Source: Rhodothermus marinus DSM 4252
GTDB taxonomy: Bacteria > Bacteroidota > Rhodothermia > Rhodothermales > Rhodothermaceae
Assembly (NCBI RefSeq): GCF_000024845.1
Contig: NC_013501.1
Span: forward strand, 3,018,874-3,082,873
Direction: 5' to 3'
DNA length: 64,000 nucleotides
Under the pieces are notes generated by a model. It made no database searches. It had not been told where the DNA came from and saw nothing but the letters and a program-made list of their open reading frames with translations. Positions 25,927-34,721 of the stretch are shown here, piece after piece. The position numbers and the translations under genes are program-made. Within the stretch, counting starts at the first letter, position 1, and every line of letters begins with the position of its first letter.

Positions 25927-27262
25927 CCGGCTCGCCGGCAAGTGCTGTCAGCAGATCCCGGGCAGCCCGATAGCCGCTCTGGAGGGCGCCCGCCACGGTG
26001 GCCGATTCCTCGAGATCGGTGGCCTCGCCGGCCAGGAAGATGGTATCCTCGATAGGCCGGCACAGGGTTCGGCGCGCTTCGAGTCCTCCCGGACGCACGT
26101 AGCTGTAGGCCCCCTGCGCGAACGGATCGCGCTGCCAGTCGTGCAGGCAGGCGCCGATCAGGTATCGGCCCGGGTCACGCACGCCGGAGATGCGACCGAT
26201 TGTGCGCAGCGCTTCCTGAATGATCTCCTCGGTCGGCCAGTCGTGCAGCCGCCGGGCAGCCGGTCCCCCGGCCCAGGCCAGCAGCACCGGCACGTGCAGC
26301 GGCAGCGGATGCCAGATGGTGGTGAAGCTTTCATCGGGGGCATGGACAAAGGCCAGCTCCCGAAGCAAGGCGTTGCGCTCCCAGAAGGCTTCTCGAAAAC
26401 ACAGATTGACGCGCACGGCCGCCCCCATACCCAGTTGCGCCAGAGCACTGCGCCAGCGTTCGGGCATCGGCGGATCGAACCGAAGCGCGCATTCACCCTC
26501 GCCCCGAAGCAGCGGGAGCGGTACGGCCAGCACCAGGGCCTGCGCCCGAAAGATGCGTTTTTTTCCGGCCTGTTGTGCCTCGACCTCGACATGTCCGGGC
26601 TCCCAGCGCACCGTGTGGACGACCGTCTGCAGATACAAATGCACCCGATCGGGGTCGAGACTGCGGTACAGCGCCGCGATCAGCCGGTCGTATCCACCCA
26701 GCGGACGAAACTGCGGGTAATCGTCGGCCGCGTCGCCGCGCGGGCGCCAGTCTTCGGCCAGCGCCTGCACGCTGAGCTGTTCGGGATCGGCCGCTTCGAA
26801 ACCTTCGGCTACGATGCGGGCCATCGCCCGCGTGGCGGTCAGTTCGTCGCCGGACAGGTTTTGCTCCAGAAATGCAGAAAAAGCAAGGTCAGGCGCTTTC
26901 GGATCCGGCAACCGCTCCAGCATGGGGCGAAGCGTCTGGAGCAGGTCGATCGCCTGCACCCGGCCATTCAGAAACAGTCCGTGCGCCTCCGGAACGCGGA
27001 TCAGGCCGATGCCGGCCCGCCGGAGCCATTGCAGGGTGACGGCCGGGCGGCCGTGTACGAATTCGGCTCCCAGCTCCACGGGCACGGGGAAAATCGGATC
27101 GCGCCAGGTGCGAATGCGGCCGCCGATCCGATCGCGGGCCTCCAGCAACCACACAGAAAGGCCGGCCCGCCCCAGCGCTTCGGCTGCGGCCAGGCCGGCC
27201 GCGCCGGCGCCCACCACGATCACATCCTGATGGGGCCGGCGCTCCCTAACGGCGCGTGCCAT
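25907..27262 (-). CDS. FAD-dependent amine oxidase-like oxidoreductase
   Basis: Flavoprotein of 451 residues of the monoamine-oxidase/protoporphyrinogen-oxidase superfamily. FAD-binding VIVVGAGAAGLAAAEALGRAGLSVWLLEARDRIGGRIRTW is complete, and the C-terminal FAD motif IFLAGEATDLEESATVAGALQSGYRAA matches the family. The substrate is not inferable. It starts three bases after the ferritin-like gene stop on the same strand, so the two are probably co-transcribed; a link to oxidative stress is a guess. Confidence 0.92.
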   Translation of the reverse strand: MARAVRERRPHQDVIVVGAGAAGLAAAEALGRAGLSVWLLEARDRIGGRIRTWRDPIFPVPVELGAEFVHGRPAVTLQWLRRAGIGLIRVPEAHGLFLNGRVQAIDLLQTLRPMLERLPDPKAPDLAFSAFLEQNLSGDELTATRAMARIVAEGFEAADPEQLSVQALAEDWRPRGDAADDYPQFRPLGGYDRLIAALYRSLDPDRVHLYLQTVVHTVRWEPGHVEVEAQQAGKKRIFRAQALVLAVPLPLLRGEGECALRFDPPMPERWRSALAQLGMGAAVRVNLCFREAFWERNALLRELAFVHAPDESFTTIWHPLPLHVPVLLAWAGGPAARRLHDWPTEEIIQEALRTIGRISGVRDPGRYLIGACLHDWQRDPFAQGAYSYVRPGGLEARRTLCRPIEDTIFLAGEATDLEESATVAGALQSGYRAARDLLTALAGEPVTVPSD

Positions 27263-27265
27263 CGA

Positions 27266-27715
27266 TCAGTGCTCCGTCATGCCGCGCAGCAACTTCTCGG
27301 TCTCTTCCTTGTGACGCGTCTCGTCGCTGATGATTTCCTCCAGATCGTTTACCAGGCCATAGTCTCCCAGCGCTTCCGCCTGCTTCCGGCGCTGCACATA
27401 GCGGGCAATTGTCTCGGTCTCGGCCTTCAGGACCTCTTCCAGCATGGCCCGGTTACTTTCCACCAGTTTCACCGGGGCCGGTTTGGCGGAAGGCAACCCG
27501 CCCAGCGCCGTGATCTTGTTCGCCAGGAATTTTGCGTGCTCCAGTTCTTCTGGAATTTCGCTTTCAAAGAACTCCTTCAGCAGCGGCCGATGGATACCGC
27601 TCGCCATGGCCGCATACGTGGTGTACATCATGATGGCCTGGTACTCGTGCGCCAGGTCTTCGTTGAGCCCTTTAATGAGCTGCTCCCGCGTGACTTCTTT
27701 GACTTCCGTTTCCAT
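27266..27715 (-). CDS. ferritin-like diiron protein
   Basis: Four-helix protein of 149 residues resembling bacterioferritin or ferritin-like domain proteins. Diiron ligand pattern E-x2-H occurs in EELEHAKF and in DETRHKEETEK; HEYQAI and ETIARYV add ligands. A perfect Shine-Dalgarno GGAGGTG (27722-27728) is placed 6 bases before ATG 27715, so the in-frame ATG at 27733 is not used. Possible role: iron storage or peroxide detoxification. Operonic with the amine-oxidase-like gene. Confidence 0.85.
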   Translation of the reverse strand: METEVKEVTREQLIKGLNEDLAHEYQAIMMYTTYAAMASGIHRPLLKEFFESEIPEELEHAKFLANKITALGGLPSAKPAPVKLVESNRAMLEEVLKAETETIARYVQRRKQAEALGDYGLVNDLEEIISDETRHKEETEKLLRGMTEH

Positions 27716-27721
27716 GGCTTT

Positions 27722-27728
27722 CACCTCC
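27722..27728 (-). promoter_or_regulatory. ribosome binding site deciding the ferritin-like start
   Basis: GGAGGTG on the minus strand lies 6 bases before ATG 27715. It falls between the two candidate ATG codons (27733 and 27715) and decides for the downstream one. Confidence 0.75.
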
Positions 27729-27824
27729 GACATGGCTTTTTAATGGGTCTGGTCCCAATGGACAGGTATAGATATGCCTGGTGTCTGGCAAAGTTTTTCC
27801 TCGCCGATAGGCGTTGCGGAAAGA

Positions 27825-28589
27825 TTACAGGTTCAGTCGAGCCCAGACGGGCGCGTGATCCGAGGGTTTCTTTCCTTTGCGTTCTTCCCGATGCACGCCG
27901 GCTTCCGTGCAGCAGGCGGCTACCGGGGGTGTTGCCAGCAGATGGTCGATCCGTAGCCCGTCGCCCCGGGGGAAGGCCAGGTTGCGATAGTCCCACCAGG
28001 TGAACGGGCCCGGACCTTCGTGATGAAGCCGGATCAGATCGACCAGGCCCCAGTCGATCAGTTTGCGGAAAGCCGCCCGTGCCGCTTCGTGAAAGAGCAC
28101 GCTGTCGGCCCAGGCTTCGGGAAAGGCGACATCGCGGGGCTCCGGCGCCACGTTGAAGTCGCCGGCCAGCAACAGTGGCGTCTCGGGCGAAGCCGCTCGC
28201 TCCAGGTAAGCCCGCAGGCGGTCGAACCAGCGCAGCTTGTAGTCCCAGGCCTCGGACCCGACGGTCCCACCGTTGGGCACGTAGACGCTGCAGACGACGA
28301 GTCGGTCGCCGCACCGCGCCTGCAGGAAGCGGGCTTCCTGCTCGCCGTCGAGGCCGCGCCGCACGTCCTGCAGGGGCAGCCGGCTCAGGATGGCCACGCC
28401 GTTGTAGGCTTTCTGTCCGAAGACGGCCAGCTCGTAGCCACGTTCGCGAAACGGATCGGCCGGAAAGTCGGCATCAACGACTTTGGTCTCCTGCAGGCAC
28501 ACGATGTCGGGTTCCGTGCGATCCAGCCACTGCAGCACCCGCTCCAGACGGGCGCGGATCGAGTTGACGTTCCAGGTAGCGACGATCAT
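27825..28589 (-). CDS. xth: exodeoxyribonuclease III (AP endonuclease)
   Basis: Repairs abasic sites and removes 3' blocks in DNA. Protein of 254 residues. The family residues are visible: ATWNVNSIRARL, CLQETKV (catalytic Glu), SVYVPNGG, LLAGDFNVAP, and C-terminal RIDHLLATPP and PSDHAPVWA (His). The start ATG at 28589 forms ATGA with the ispE stop codon, so translation is coupled to ispE. Confidence 0.95.
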   Translation of the reverse strand: MIVATWNVNSIRARLERVLQWLDRTEPDIVCLQETKVVDADFPADPFRERGYELAVFGQKAYNGVAILSRLPLQDVRRGLDGEQEARFLQARCGDRLVVCSVYVPNGGTVGSEAWDYKLRWFDRLRAYLERAASPETPLLLAGDFNVAPEPRDVAFPEAWADSVLFHEAARAAFRKLIDWGLVDLIRLHHEGPGPFTWWDYRNLAFPRGDGLRIDHLLATPPVAACCTEAGVHREERKGKKPSDHAPVWARLNL

Positions 28590-29443
28590 GGTGCGTTCTC
28601 GGGTTGTCCATGCCAGCTGCGCAGGCCGCGTGCGCGGGCTTCTTCGGCCACCTGCTGCGCAACCGTCGGTTCCGTAAAGACGCCGAACAGCGCCGAGCCC
28701 GATCCCGAAAGCGCCGCATAGACGGCCCCGGCCTCCAGCAGCCACTGCTTCAACGCGGCCAGCTCCGGATAGCGGGCAAACAGCGGCGCCTCGAAGTCGT
28801 TCACGAGCGCCTGTCGCCAGCGTTCCGGGTCGTTGGTGCGTACCAGCTCCACGAGCGACGGCGTGCGGCCATCACAGGGCTGCACCAGTCGGTACGCCTC
28901 GGCCGTGGCGATGTGAAGCGGCGGCACCACCACGGCCAGGTAGAAGGGGAACCGATACCCGGGAAGCGGCTGTAGCCGTTCGCCACGTCCGGTGGCCAGC
29001 GCGGCCGGAGCCGTAAGCAGAAAAAACGGCACGTCCGAGCCCAGCGCTGCGGCCAGCCCGTGCAGCACATCCGGCGTCAGCGATTGATGCCAGGCACGCA
29101 GCAGCAACCGCAGGGTGGCAGCCGCATCGCTCGATCCGCTGCCCAGTCCGGCCCCGTAGGGCACCCGTTTGTCCAGATGCAGCCGTCCCGTCGGCGGTCG
29201 CCGCAGCAGCTCGGCCAGGCGCCGGGCGGCCTGCACGCACAGGTTGCGCTCGTCGGTGGGCAGCGCCGGATCGGAACAGGTGAACGCGAAGGACTCCTCG
29301 GGCGTCCACGTCAGCCGGTCGGCCCAGGGAATACGCAGCAGCACCGTCTCGATATCGTGGTAGCCGTCCGGCCGGCGACGAAGCACCCGGAGCCCCAGGT
29401 TGATCTTGGCCGGCGCGTACTCTGTCAGGCTTGTTGACGACAA
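28586..29443 (-). CDS. ispE: 4-diphosphocytidyl-2-C-methyl-D-erythritol kinase (IspE)
   Basis: Kinase of the non-mevalonate isoprenoid pathway, about 285 residues. APAKINLGLRVLRRRPDGYHDIETVL at the N-terminus and the GHMP ATP motif VPYGAGLGSGSSDAA are clear; C-terminal SGSGSALFGVF is also present. No ATG precedes the domain; a TTG at 29443 gives MSSTSLTEYAPAK and fits the family. The longer open frame up to 29596 would overlap the divergent export gene, so it is disfavoured. Overlaps xth by four bases. Confidence 0.9.
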   Translation of the reverse strand: MSSTSLTEYAPAKINLGLRVLRRRPDGYHDIETVLLRIPWADRLTWTPEESFAFTCSDPALPTDERNLCVQAARRLAELLRRPPTGRLHLDKRVPYGAGLGSGSSDAAATLRLLLRAWHQSLTPDVLHGLAAALGSDVPFFLLTAPAALATGRGERLQPLPGYRFPFYLAVVVPPLHIATAEAYRLVQPCDGRTPSLVELVRTNDPERWRQALVNDFEAPLFARYPELAALKQWLLEAGAVYAALSGSGSALFGVFTEPTVAQQVAEEARARGLRSWHGQPENAP

Positions 29444-29460
29444 CTTTCGCGTTGATTCGT

Positions 29461-29491
29461 TGCTTCTAAAAGCGATTTGTTGTAGCTTTGT
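29461..29491 (+). promoter_or_regulatory. promoter of the polysaccharide export genes (TTG-N20-TAGCTTTG)
   Basis: A TTG (29461-29463), 20 bases, then TAGCTTTG (29484-29491) matches the Bacteroidota-type promoter consensus with -33 TTTG/TTG and -7 TAnnTTTG. Transcription would start near 29498, giving about an 88-base leader to ATG 29586. This is the best match of that class that I found in the window. Confidence 0.6.
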
Positions 29492-29585
29492 CTCAATCAC
29501 CTGGCCTTCCTGTAGCCTGCCTATCGCCTGCACGTTGCCACAATTTACGCAGATTGCTCTAAACGCAAAGAGAAGTTTGCTTTCC

Positions 29586-31307
29586 ATGCGTCGCATGCGC
29601 TGGTCTGGTTTTGCCGGAGGGCTTCTGTGGCTATGGCTTGCCCTTCCGCTTTACGGTCAGGAGCTCCCGCAACGGCAGGGACAGGCGCTGTCGCTACCGC
29701 TGCAGCGCCTTTTGCAACAACAAATGGAACGTCCTGCAGAAGGCCTTGCGCTGGAGGGTCCTGTTGATGCGGCGACTTACCGGGTGGGTCCCGGCGACGT
29801 GCTGACCGTCATGATCGGCGGGGCGTTCGGACAGACGCTGCAGGCCGAAGTGTCGGCGGAAGGCAAGCTGACGCTGGCCGAACTCGGCACCCTGAGCGTA
29901 GCCGGAAAGACCCTGGCGGCCGTACGGGACACGGTACGTCGGTTTCTTCAACCTCATTTTGCCAGGGTTCCGATCGACGTCGTGCTGAGTCGTCCCCGCT
30001 CGTTTTATGTGCACATCACCGGCGCCGTCCCCAATCCGGGACGCGTGCGCACAGCCGCGGTGGCACGCGTCAGCGAGATTGTCGAGCAGGCTTTCGCGCC
30101 ACCCCCGGATATTCCATCCATGCCTTCTTCTGAAGCGGCTACCGAAACGCCCGGGGTACCGCCTGCTACATTCCTCCGCACGTACCGTGCAGAAGCCTCG
30201 GAAGACTTTATGCCGGCGCTTCGCAATGTATTGCTTCACCGGGCTGACGGCTCAACGCTACGCCTTGATTTGCTTCGCTACTACACGACAGGCTCTCTCG
30301 CGCACAATCCTTACCTGCTGGATGGCGACGTCATTGAAGTCCCCGCGTTTCATGCGCAGCGCGACGCAGTCACCGTGCAGGGGCCGATCCCTTATCCCGG
30401 CACCTACGACGTGCGCCCTGATGATACGGTACTGGACCTTTTAGCGGTGGCAGCCGGTCCCGATGGTCTGCGTCGTCTCAAAGAAATTCGGCTCATTCAC
30501 CGAGCACCTACACCGGACACCGTCCCTGTTGTTCAGCTGATTGCGCTCGACACCCTGTTACAGCATCCGGAACGCGCACCGTCGCTTCGGGCAGGTGATC
30601 GCATCATTGTTATCAGCACAGAAACGGCCACAGCTGCAGCTTATGGTTTCGTCCGCTATCCCGGAACCTACCCGATTGAGCACGGGAAGACCACGGTGCG
30701 ACAGCTGATTGAACTGGCGGGAGGCCTTCTTCCGGAAGCCAATCCCCGGGCTGCCTATATCGAACGCACCCGATCCTTCTACTTCAAGGGTACTGCCCAG
30801 GCCACCGATCTGGATTTCTTTGGCCGCTTTTATCTGCATCAATCCCTACAGGCCAACCGGGTTGTGGTCAATGTCGCAGATATTCTGGAAGGGAAAGCTC
30901 CCGACCTTCCGCTCTACGACGGCGACCGCGTGGTTATCCCGAGAGATGAACAGACCGTCTTTGTGACCGGCCATGTGGCCAGACCCGGCTACGTTCCTTA
31001 CCATCCCGGCCAGCCTGCTCGTTACTACATTGCGCAGGCTGGCGGACTAGGTCCTCAACCCCGCGCGATCTATGTCTTCGACGCAGGCACCGGTCAGGTA
31101 CGTCAGGGACCGGACGCGCCGGTTTATTCCGGCGATACGATTTTTGTCGATCGACAGCCTGTGGCCGACACTCCGGAAGTGGCACAGCTCGTGCTGAATG
31201 ATCAGATCTCCCGCCGCCAGCATCGCATTCTGACCGTTCAGACCATCCTTACCGGAATCTCCACCATCGTTGGCATCGTTACCGCCTATGCCGCCATCAC
31301 GCGTTGA
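29586..31307 (+). CDS. polysaccharide export outer-membrane protein (Wza-like)
   Basis: Exported protein of 573 residues with signal MRRMRWSGFAGGLLWLWLALPLYGQ. The polysaccharide biosynthesis/export domain starts at YRVGPGDVLTVMIGG, and several SLBB-type beta-grasp repeats follow (FYVHITGAVPNPGRVR, VTVQGPIPYPGTYDVRPDDTVLDLL, AAYGFVRYPGTYPIEHGKTTVRQLIELAGG, VFVTGHVARPGYVPYH). The C-terminal end shows a hydrophobic segment, HRILTVQTILTGISTIVGIVTAYAAI. Expected to form a periplasm-spanning channel. It is followed after 7 bases by the Wzz-like gene, with which it should be co-transcribed. The ATG is placed by the signal peptide. Confidence 0.9.
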   Translation: MRRMRWSGFAGGLLWLWLALPLYGQELPQRQGQALSLPLQRLLQQQMERPAEGLALEGPVDAATYRVGPGDVLTVMIGGAFGQTLQAEVSAEGKLTLAELGTLSVAGKTLAAVRDTVRRFLQPHFARVPIDVVLSRPRSFYVHITGAVPNPGRVRTAAVARVSEIVEQAFAPPPDIPSMPSSEAATETPGVPPATFLRTYRAEASEDFMPALRNVLLHRADGSTLRLDLLRYYTTGSLAHNPYLLDGDVIEVPAFHAQRDAVTVQGPIPYPGTYDVRPDDTVLDLLAVAAGPDGLRRLKEIRLIHRAPTPDTVPVVQLIALDTLLQHPERAPSLRAGDRIIVISTETATAAAYGFVRYPGTYPIEHGKTTVRQLIELAGGLLPEANPRAAYIERTRSFYFKGTAQATDLDFFGRFYLHQSLQANRVVVNVADILEGKAPDLPLYDGDRVVIPRDEQTVFVTGHVARPGYVPYHPGQPARYYIAQAGGLGPQPRAIYVFDAGTGQVRQGPDAPVYSGDTIFVDRQPVADTPEVAQLVLNDQISRRQHRILTVQTILTGISTIVGIVTAYAAITR

Positions 31308-31314
31308 CGGCTCC

Positions 31315-32526
31315 ATGACGACCCGGCCCACAACGGACGCTCAGCAGGAGCGCGCCTGGGACGCGCTGCGTCGGCTCTACCGCGCCCGCCGCCTGATCGC
31401 CGGGGTCACGGCGGTTGCGGCCCTCGGCGCCGTGATCTTCAGCCTGCTGCTGCCCAACTGGTACCGGGCCACGGCCCGCGTGCTTCCTCCGGCCAGCGGC
31501 GGACTCAGTCCCCTGGCCTCCCAGTTGCTGGGCAATCTGCCCGGCGTCCTGGGCGGCGTGCTGGGCGGTAGCAACACGGCCGGCTACGAGCGCTACCTGA
31601 GCATCCTCTCCAGTCGCACGATGTACGAGCGCTTGGTGGATCGCTTCAATCTGGTGTCGGTCTACGGGCTGGAGGACGAAGAACATCCGCAGGAGGCGGC
31701 CATCGAAGAACTGAGCGACAACGTCTCGTTCGATGTCGATCCGGACTTCGAGTATCTGGAAATTTCCGTACTCGATCGCGACCCGCAGCGGGCGGCCGAG
31801 ATGGCCAATTTCATGGTGGAAGAACTCAATCGCATCAATGCCGACCTGATGACGCAGAGCGCCCGGCGCTATCGCCAGTACGTCGAGCGCCGCTACCACG
31901 AAGCGCTGGCCCGGCTCGACTCGGTCCTCGACGCCCAGGAGGCCTTCCACAAACGGTATGGCCTGTTCGATCTGGAGGCGCAGGCGCGGGGTTTTCTGGA
32001 ATACGTGGCCACGCTGCGTGCCGAAGCGCTGCAGACCGAAATGCAGTACGAGGCGCTCCGCGCGCAGTTCGGCGACGACAACCCGCAGGTGCGCGTGCTG
32101 GCCGATATGAAGGCGACGGCCGAACGGCGCTACCGGGAAGCCCTTGAAGGCCAGGAGCGTCTGCTGCCCGTCCCGCAGCAGGAGATCCCCTCGGCCCTGC
32201 GCCAGTACTTCGACCTGGAGCGCGAGCGCCTGCTGCAAACCCGTATTCTGGAAGTGCTGGCGCCGCTTTACGAGCAGGCCCGCTTCGAAGAGGAGCGGCG
32301 CGTCGAGGCCGTGCAGGTGGTCGATCCGGCCGTGCCCCCCGTCAAAAAAGCCTGGCCCCGCCGTTCGCTCATCGTGCTGGGCATTACGCTGGCGGCCTTC
32401 GCGCTTTCCGTGCTGTTCGTACTGGCGCACGGCTGGTGGCAGGAACAACGCGAACTGCTGGACCGGCACGTCCTTCAACACCCGAGCGTGGCCGCCTCGC
32501 AGGTACCTTCTGGCGAGACGAAGTAA
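31315..32526 (+). CDS. Wzz-like polysaccharide chain-length/GNVR domain protein
   Basis: Inner-membrane protein of 403 residues. An N-terminal membrane segment (about 28-48, GVTAVAALGAVIFSLLL), a large periplasmic coiled-coil region (RVLPPASGGL to RRVEAVQVVDPAVPP) and a C-terminal membrane helix (SLIVLGITLAAFALSVLFVLAHGW) match Wzz. PAVPPVKKAWPRR is the typical proline-rich junction. No tyrosine-kinase domain is attached. It should control polymer length or connect to the Wza-like protein. Confidence 0.9.
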   Translation: MTTRPTTDAQQERAWDALRRLYRARRLIAGVTAVAALGAVIFSLLLPNWYRATARVLPPASGGLSPLASQLLGNLPGVLGGVLGGSNTAGYERYLSILSSRTMYERLVDRFNLVSVYGLEDEEHPQEAAIEELSDNVSFDVDPDFEYLEISVLDRDPQRAAEMANFMVEELNRINADLMTQSARRYRQYVERRYHEALARLDSVLDAQEAFHKRYGLFDLEAQARGFLEYVATLRAEALQTEMQYEALRAQFGDDNPQVRVLADMKATAERRYREALEGQERLLPVPQQEIPSALRQYFDLERERLLQTRILEVLAPLYEQARFEEERRVEAVQVVDPAVPPVKKAWPRRSLIVLGITLAAFALSVLFVLAHGWWQEQRELLDRHVLQHPSVAASQVPSGETK

Positions 32527-32592
32527 CTTCTCTGCGGTTGCTTCGTATTTTCTGAAGCCGGCTTTTCCTGTCCACGCAACTGGGAACGGACT

Positions 32593-33843
32593 ATGTGGCT
32601 GCTCCTGCTCTTCGGCCTGCTACTCGCGCCGCAACCCGACTCGACGCGCGACGAAACCCTGCCGGGCCTGCACCTGCGCCCGCCTGTCTGCGAGGAATTC
32701 TGGGAACTGGACTGCCGCCGTCCGCGACCGCTGGCCGCCTTCGCGGGCGACTTTCCTCACCGCTGGCCCTTCCGTGAAACGGCCCTGTACCGCTCGCTGC
32801 CGGGCCTCCGCTACAACCGGGTAGAAGGGCTGGTGCTGGGCCTGGGCACCGAGCCGCTGGAATGGACCGAATACGACCGCGTACGCCTGGTCGGTCAGCT
32901 GGCCTATGCCTTCGCGCTGCGCCGCTGGCGCTACGAAGTCGGGGCCGAAACGGTGCTCAATCCGGCCCGCAGCGAGGCGTTCTACCTCAAGCTGGGCGGC
33001 GGCTACTACCGCACCACACGTACCGATGACCTGTGGAAGACCGCCCCGCTGGAAAACACGCTGGCCGCCTTCCTCTTCGGCAACGACTTCTATGCGCTCT
33101 ACTACGAAACGGAGGGCTGGCAGCTCTATGCCGTGCAGCGGCTGACACGCTATGCCCAGCTGGGTCTGGGCTTCCGCGCCGAAGACCACCGGGCGCTGCC
33201 CCAGAAAACCCGATGGGCGATGTTCGACCACCAGGCCGCCGAAGTCAACCTGTCCGCCCGTGAAGGCCGCCGGCAGGCGGTCGTACTAACGCTGGATGCC
33301 GGACGCATTCTTGCCTACAGAGACCTGCCCGCCGGCTGGGCGCTGCGTCTGCAGGCGGAACTGGGCCGCGGTCTGGGCGGCGATTTCTCCTACAACCGCT
33401 ACGTGGCCGACGGACGCCTCTACCTGTTCACCGGCCGCCACAGTCGCCTGAACCTGCGCCTGCGCGGCGGCTGGGTCGACGACGCCGTGCCCGTTCAGCA
33501 GCAGTTCTTCCTGGGCGGTATCGGATCGGTGCGCGGCTATGCCCAGAATAGCTTCCTCGGCACGCGGATGCTGCTGGGCAATGCCGAGCTGGTCGTTCAG
33601 GGCGTCTCGCTGGTGCCCGGCAAGGTGATCGAAGACCTGGTCTTTCTGGCCTTTGTGGATGCCGGCTGGGTCAACGCCTTCGGCACCAACGCTTTCCGGA
33701 CGCAGGACCTGCTGAGCGCGGCCGGCATCGGGCTTGGCTTCGACGAAGGCCGGAGCGTGCGTCTGGAGCTGGCCTGGCCGCTGCGCGACCTCGGCCAGGG
33801 CTACCGGCCTTCACTCTGGTTCCGCATCAGCCCGGCGTTTTAA
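32593..33843 (+). CDS. Omp85-type outer-membrane barrel without POTRA
   Basis: Exported beta-barrel of 416 residues. It has a signal peptide (MWLLLLFGLLLAPQP), alternating barrel strands, a C-terminal aromatic (SPAF) and a conserved QQFFLGGIGSVRGYAQN segment corresponding to the (V/I)RGF motif of BamA/Omp85 barrels. At this length no POTRA domains can fit. Function unknown: it may insert or fold a partner, or export. Being 66 bases after the Wzz-like gene, it may assist the polysaccharide system. Last gene before the minus-strand tRNA terminator. Confidence 0.8.
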   Translation: MWLLLLFGLLLAPQPDSTRDETLPGLHLRPPVCEEFWELDCRRPRPLAAFAGDFPHRWPFRETALYRSLPGLRYNRVEGLVLGLGTEPLEWTEYDRVRLVGQLAYAFALRRWRYEVGAETVLNPARSEAFYLKLGGGYYRTTRTDDLWKTAPLENTLAAFLFGNDFYALYYETEGWQLYAVQRLTRYAQLGLGFRAEDHRALPQKTRWAMFDHQAAEVNLSAREGRRQAVVLTLDAGRILAYRDLPAGWALRLQAELGRGLGGDFSYNRYVADGRLYLFTGRHSRLNLRLRGGWVDDAVPVQQQFFLGGIGSVRGYAQNSFLGTRMLLGNAELVVQGVSLVPGKVIEDLVFLAFVDAGWVNAFGTNAFRTQDLLSAAGIGLGFDEGRSVRLELAWPLRDLGQGYRPSLWFRISPAF

Positions 33844-33898
33844 CCATCACCGGTACGGGCCGGACAGCCCGATCGTAGAAGGGTTGTTGCCTTCCAGC

Positions 33899-33927
33899 AA
33901 AAAAAAACCGCCACCTTCCGGTGGCGG
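33899..33927 (-). terminator. rho-independent terminator of tRNA-Val
   Basis: An 8-bp stem (CCGCCACC with GGTGGCGG, 33908-33915 and 33920-33927), loop TTCC, followed on the minus strand by nine T (33899-33907). It ends transcription just after the tRNA. Confidence 0.92.
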
Positions 33928-33932
33928 GCAGG

Positions 33933-34006
33933 TGGGCCCTAGTGGATTCGAACCACTGACCTCTCGCGTGTGAGGCGAGCGCTCTAAACCGCTGAGCTAA
34001 GGGCCC
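33933..34006 (-). tRNA. tRNA-Val (anticodon CAC)
   Basis: 74-base tRNA including discriminator A. Acceptor stem GGGCCCT/AGGGCCC, D arm TAGCTCAGCGG, anticodon loop CTCACAC giving CAC, and T arm with GTTCGAATC close correctly. The CCA end is not encoded. It has its own promoter just upstream and a strong terminator directly after. Confidence 0.97.
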
Positions 34007-34023
34007 GTTTTTTCAGGCGTCCT

Positions 34024-34053
34024 ATAGTACGACGTTTTACCGGCGTCTGTCAA
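34024..34053 (-). promoter_or_regulatory. sigma70-like promoter of tRNA-Val (TTGACA-N18-TACTAT)
   Basis: On the minus strand TTGACA (34048-34053) and TACTAT (34024-34029) are separated by 18 bases. The start would be near 34017, a few bases before the tRNA 5' end at 34006. The -35 overlaps the stop codon of the anti-sigma gene. Confidence 0.8.
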
Positions 34054-34679
34054 GGTGCTCCATGGCTTCTTTGCACGAAGCGCATGGTCTGGAGCGTGTC
34101 ATAATGAATCGGCGCACGGTCCTTTCGGTTCCACGCGGCCGACAGCGCCCAGTCGGGCTGATACGAACCCGGAAGTACCCGACGCTCGGCGCGCACCGGC
34201 GCAAGCGCTTCGAGCCGAAACGCAGGAACGGGTTCCGGTCTGGCGGCCTGCACCACGACGCCGGGCAGCTCTGGTTCCTGCTCCAGGTAGAGCAAAACGC
34301 CGGTGCACATCCCCAGAATCACCAGCAGCGCCACAGCCGAGGCCAGCATTGTGGCGCTACGCAGCGGCAGGCTCAGGTACTCCAGCGACCGCTGCTCCCG
34401 CATCATCTCGCAGGCCAGCCGCTGCCGCAGCCGTGCCTGAAAGCCATCCGGTGCCCGCAGCCTGCAGGCGCCATGCTGGCAGAGCAACTGCCGCGTCCGG
34501 CACAGACATTCTACGTGGTGTGCCAGCGTCGGATTGGTGCGCAGGTACTCCTCGAATACCTGCCGCACGGCCGGATCCATCGTCCCGTCCACATACTCGC
34601 ACAACAGCTCATCCAGATCGCTGAAGGGACAGTCCTGCTCCGGCTGCGATGAGTCGGGATCGTGGTAATCCTCACGCAT
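34050..34679 (-). CDS. probable membrane anti-sigma factor
   Basis: Protein of 209 residues downstream of an ECF sigma gene on the same strand. The N-terminal half is cytoplasmic and contains HHVECLC, which partly resembles the zinc anti-sigma motif H-x3-C-x2-C but with one residue less between the cysteines. One membrane helix (about 111-131, TMLASAVALLVILGMCTGVLLYL) separates it from a periplasmic tail. ATG 34679 used; an upstream in-frame start at 34745 falls in the intergenic hairpin. Regulatory role is by position and architecture. Confidence 0.75.
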   Translation of the reverse strand: MREDYHDPDSSQPEQDCPFSDLDELLCEYVDGTMDPAVRQVFEEYLRTNPTLAHHVECLCRTRQLLCQHGACRLRAPDGFQARLRQRLACEMMREQRSLEYLSLPLRSATMLASAVALLVILGMCTGVLLYLEQEPELPGVVVQAARPEPVPAFRLEALAPVRAERRVLPGSYQPDWALSAAWNRKDRAPIHYDTLQTMRFVQRSHGAP

Positions 34680-34721
34680 AGGCCACCAGACGCTGCAAGT
34701 TACACCCCTGCTTTTACGCCA

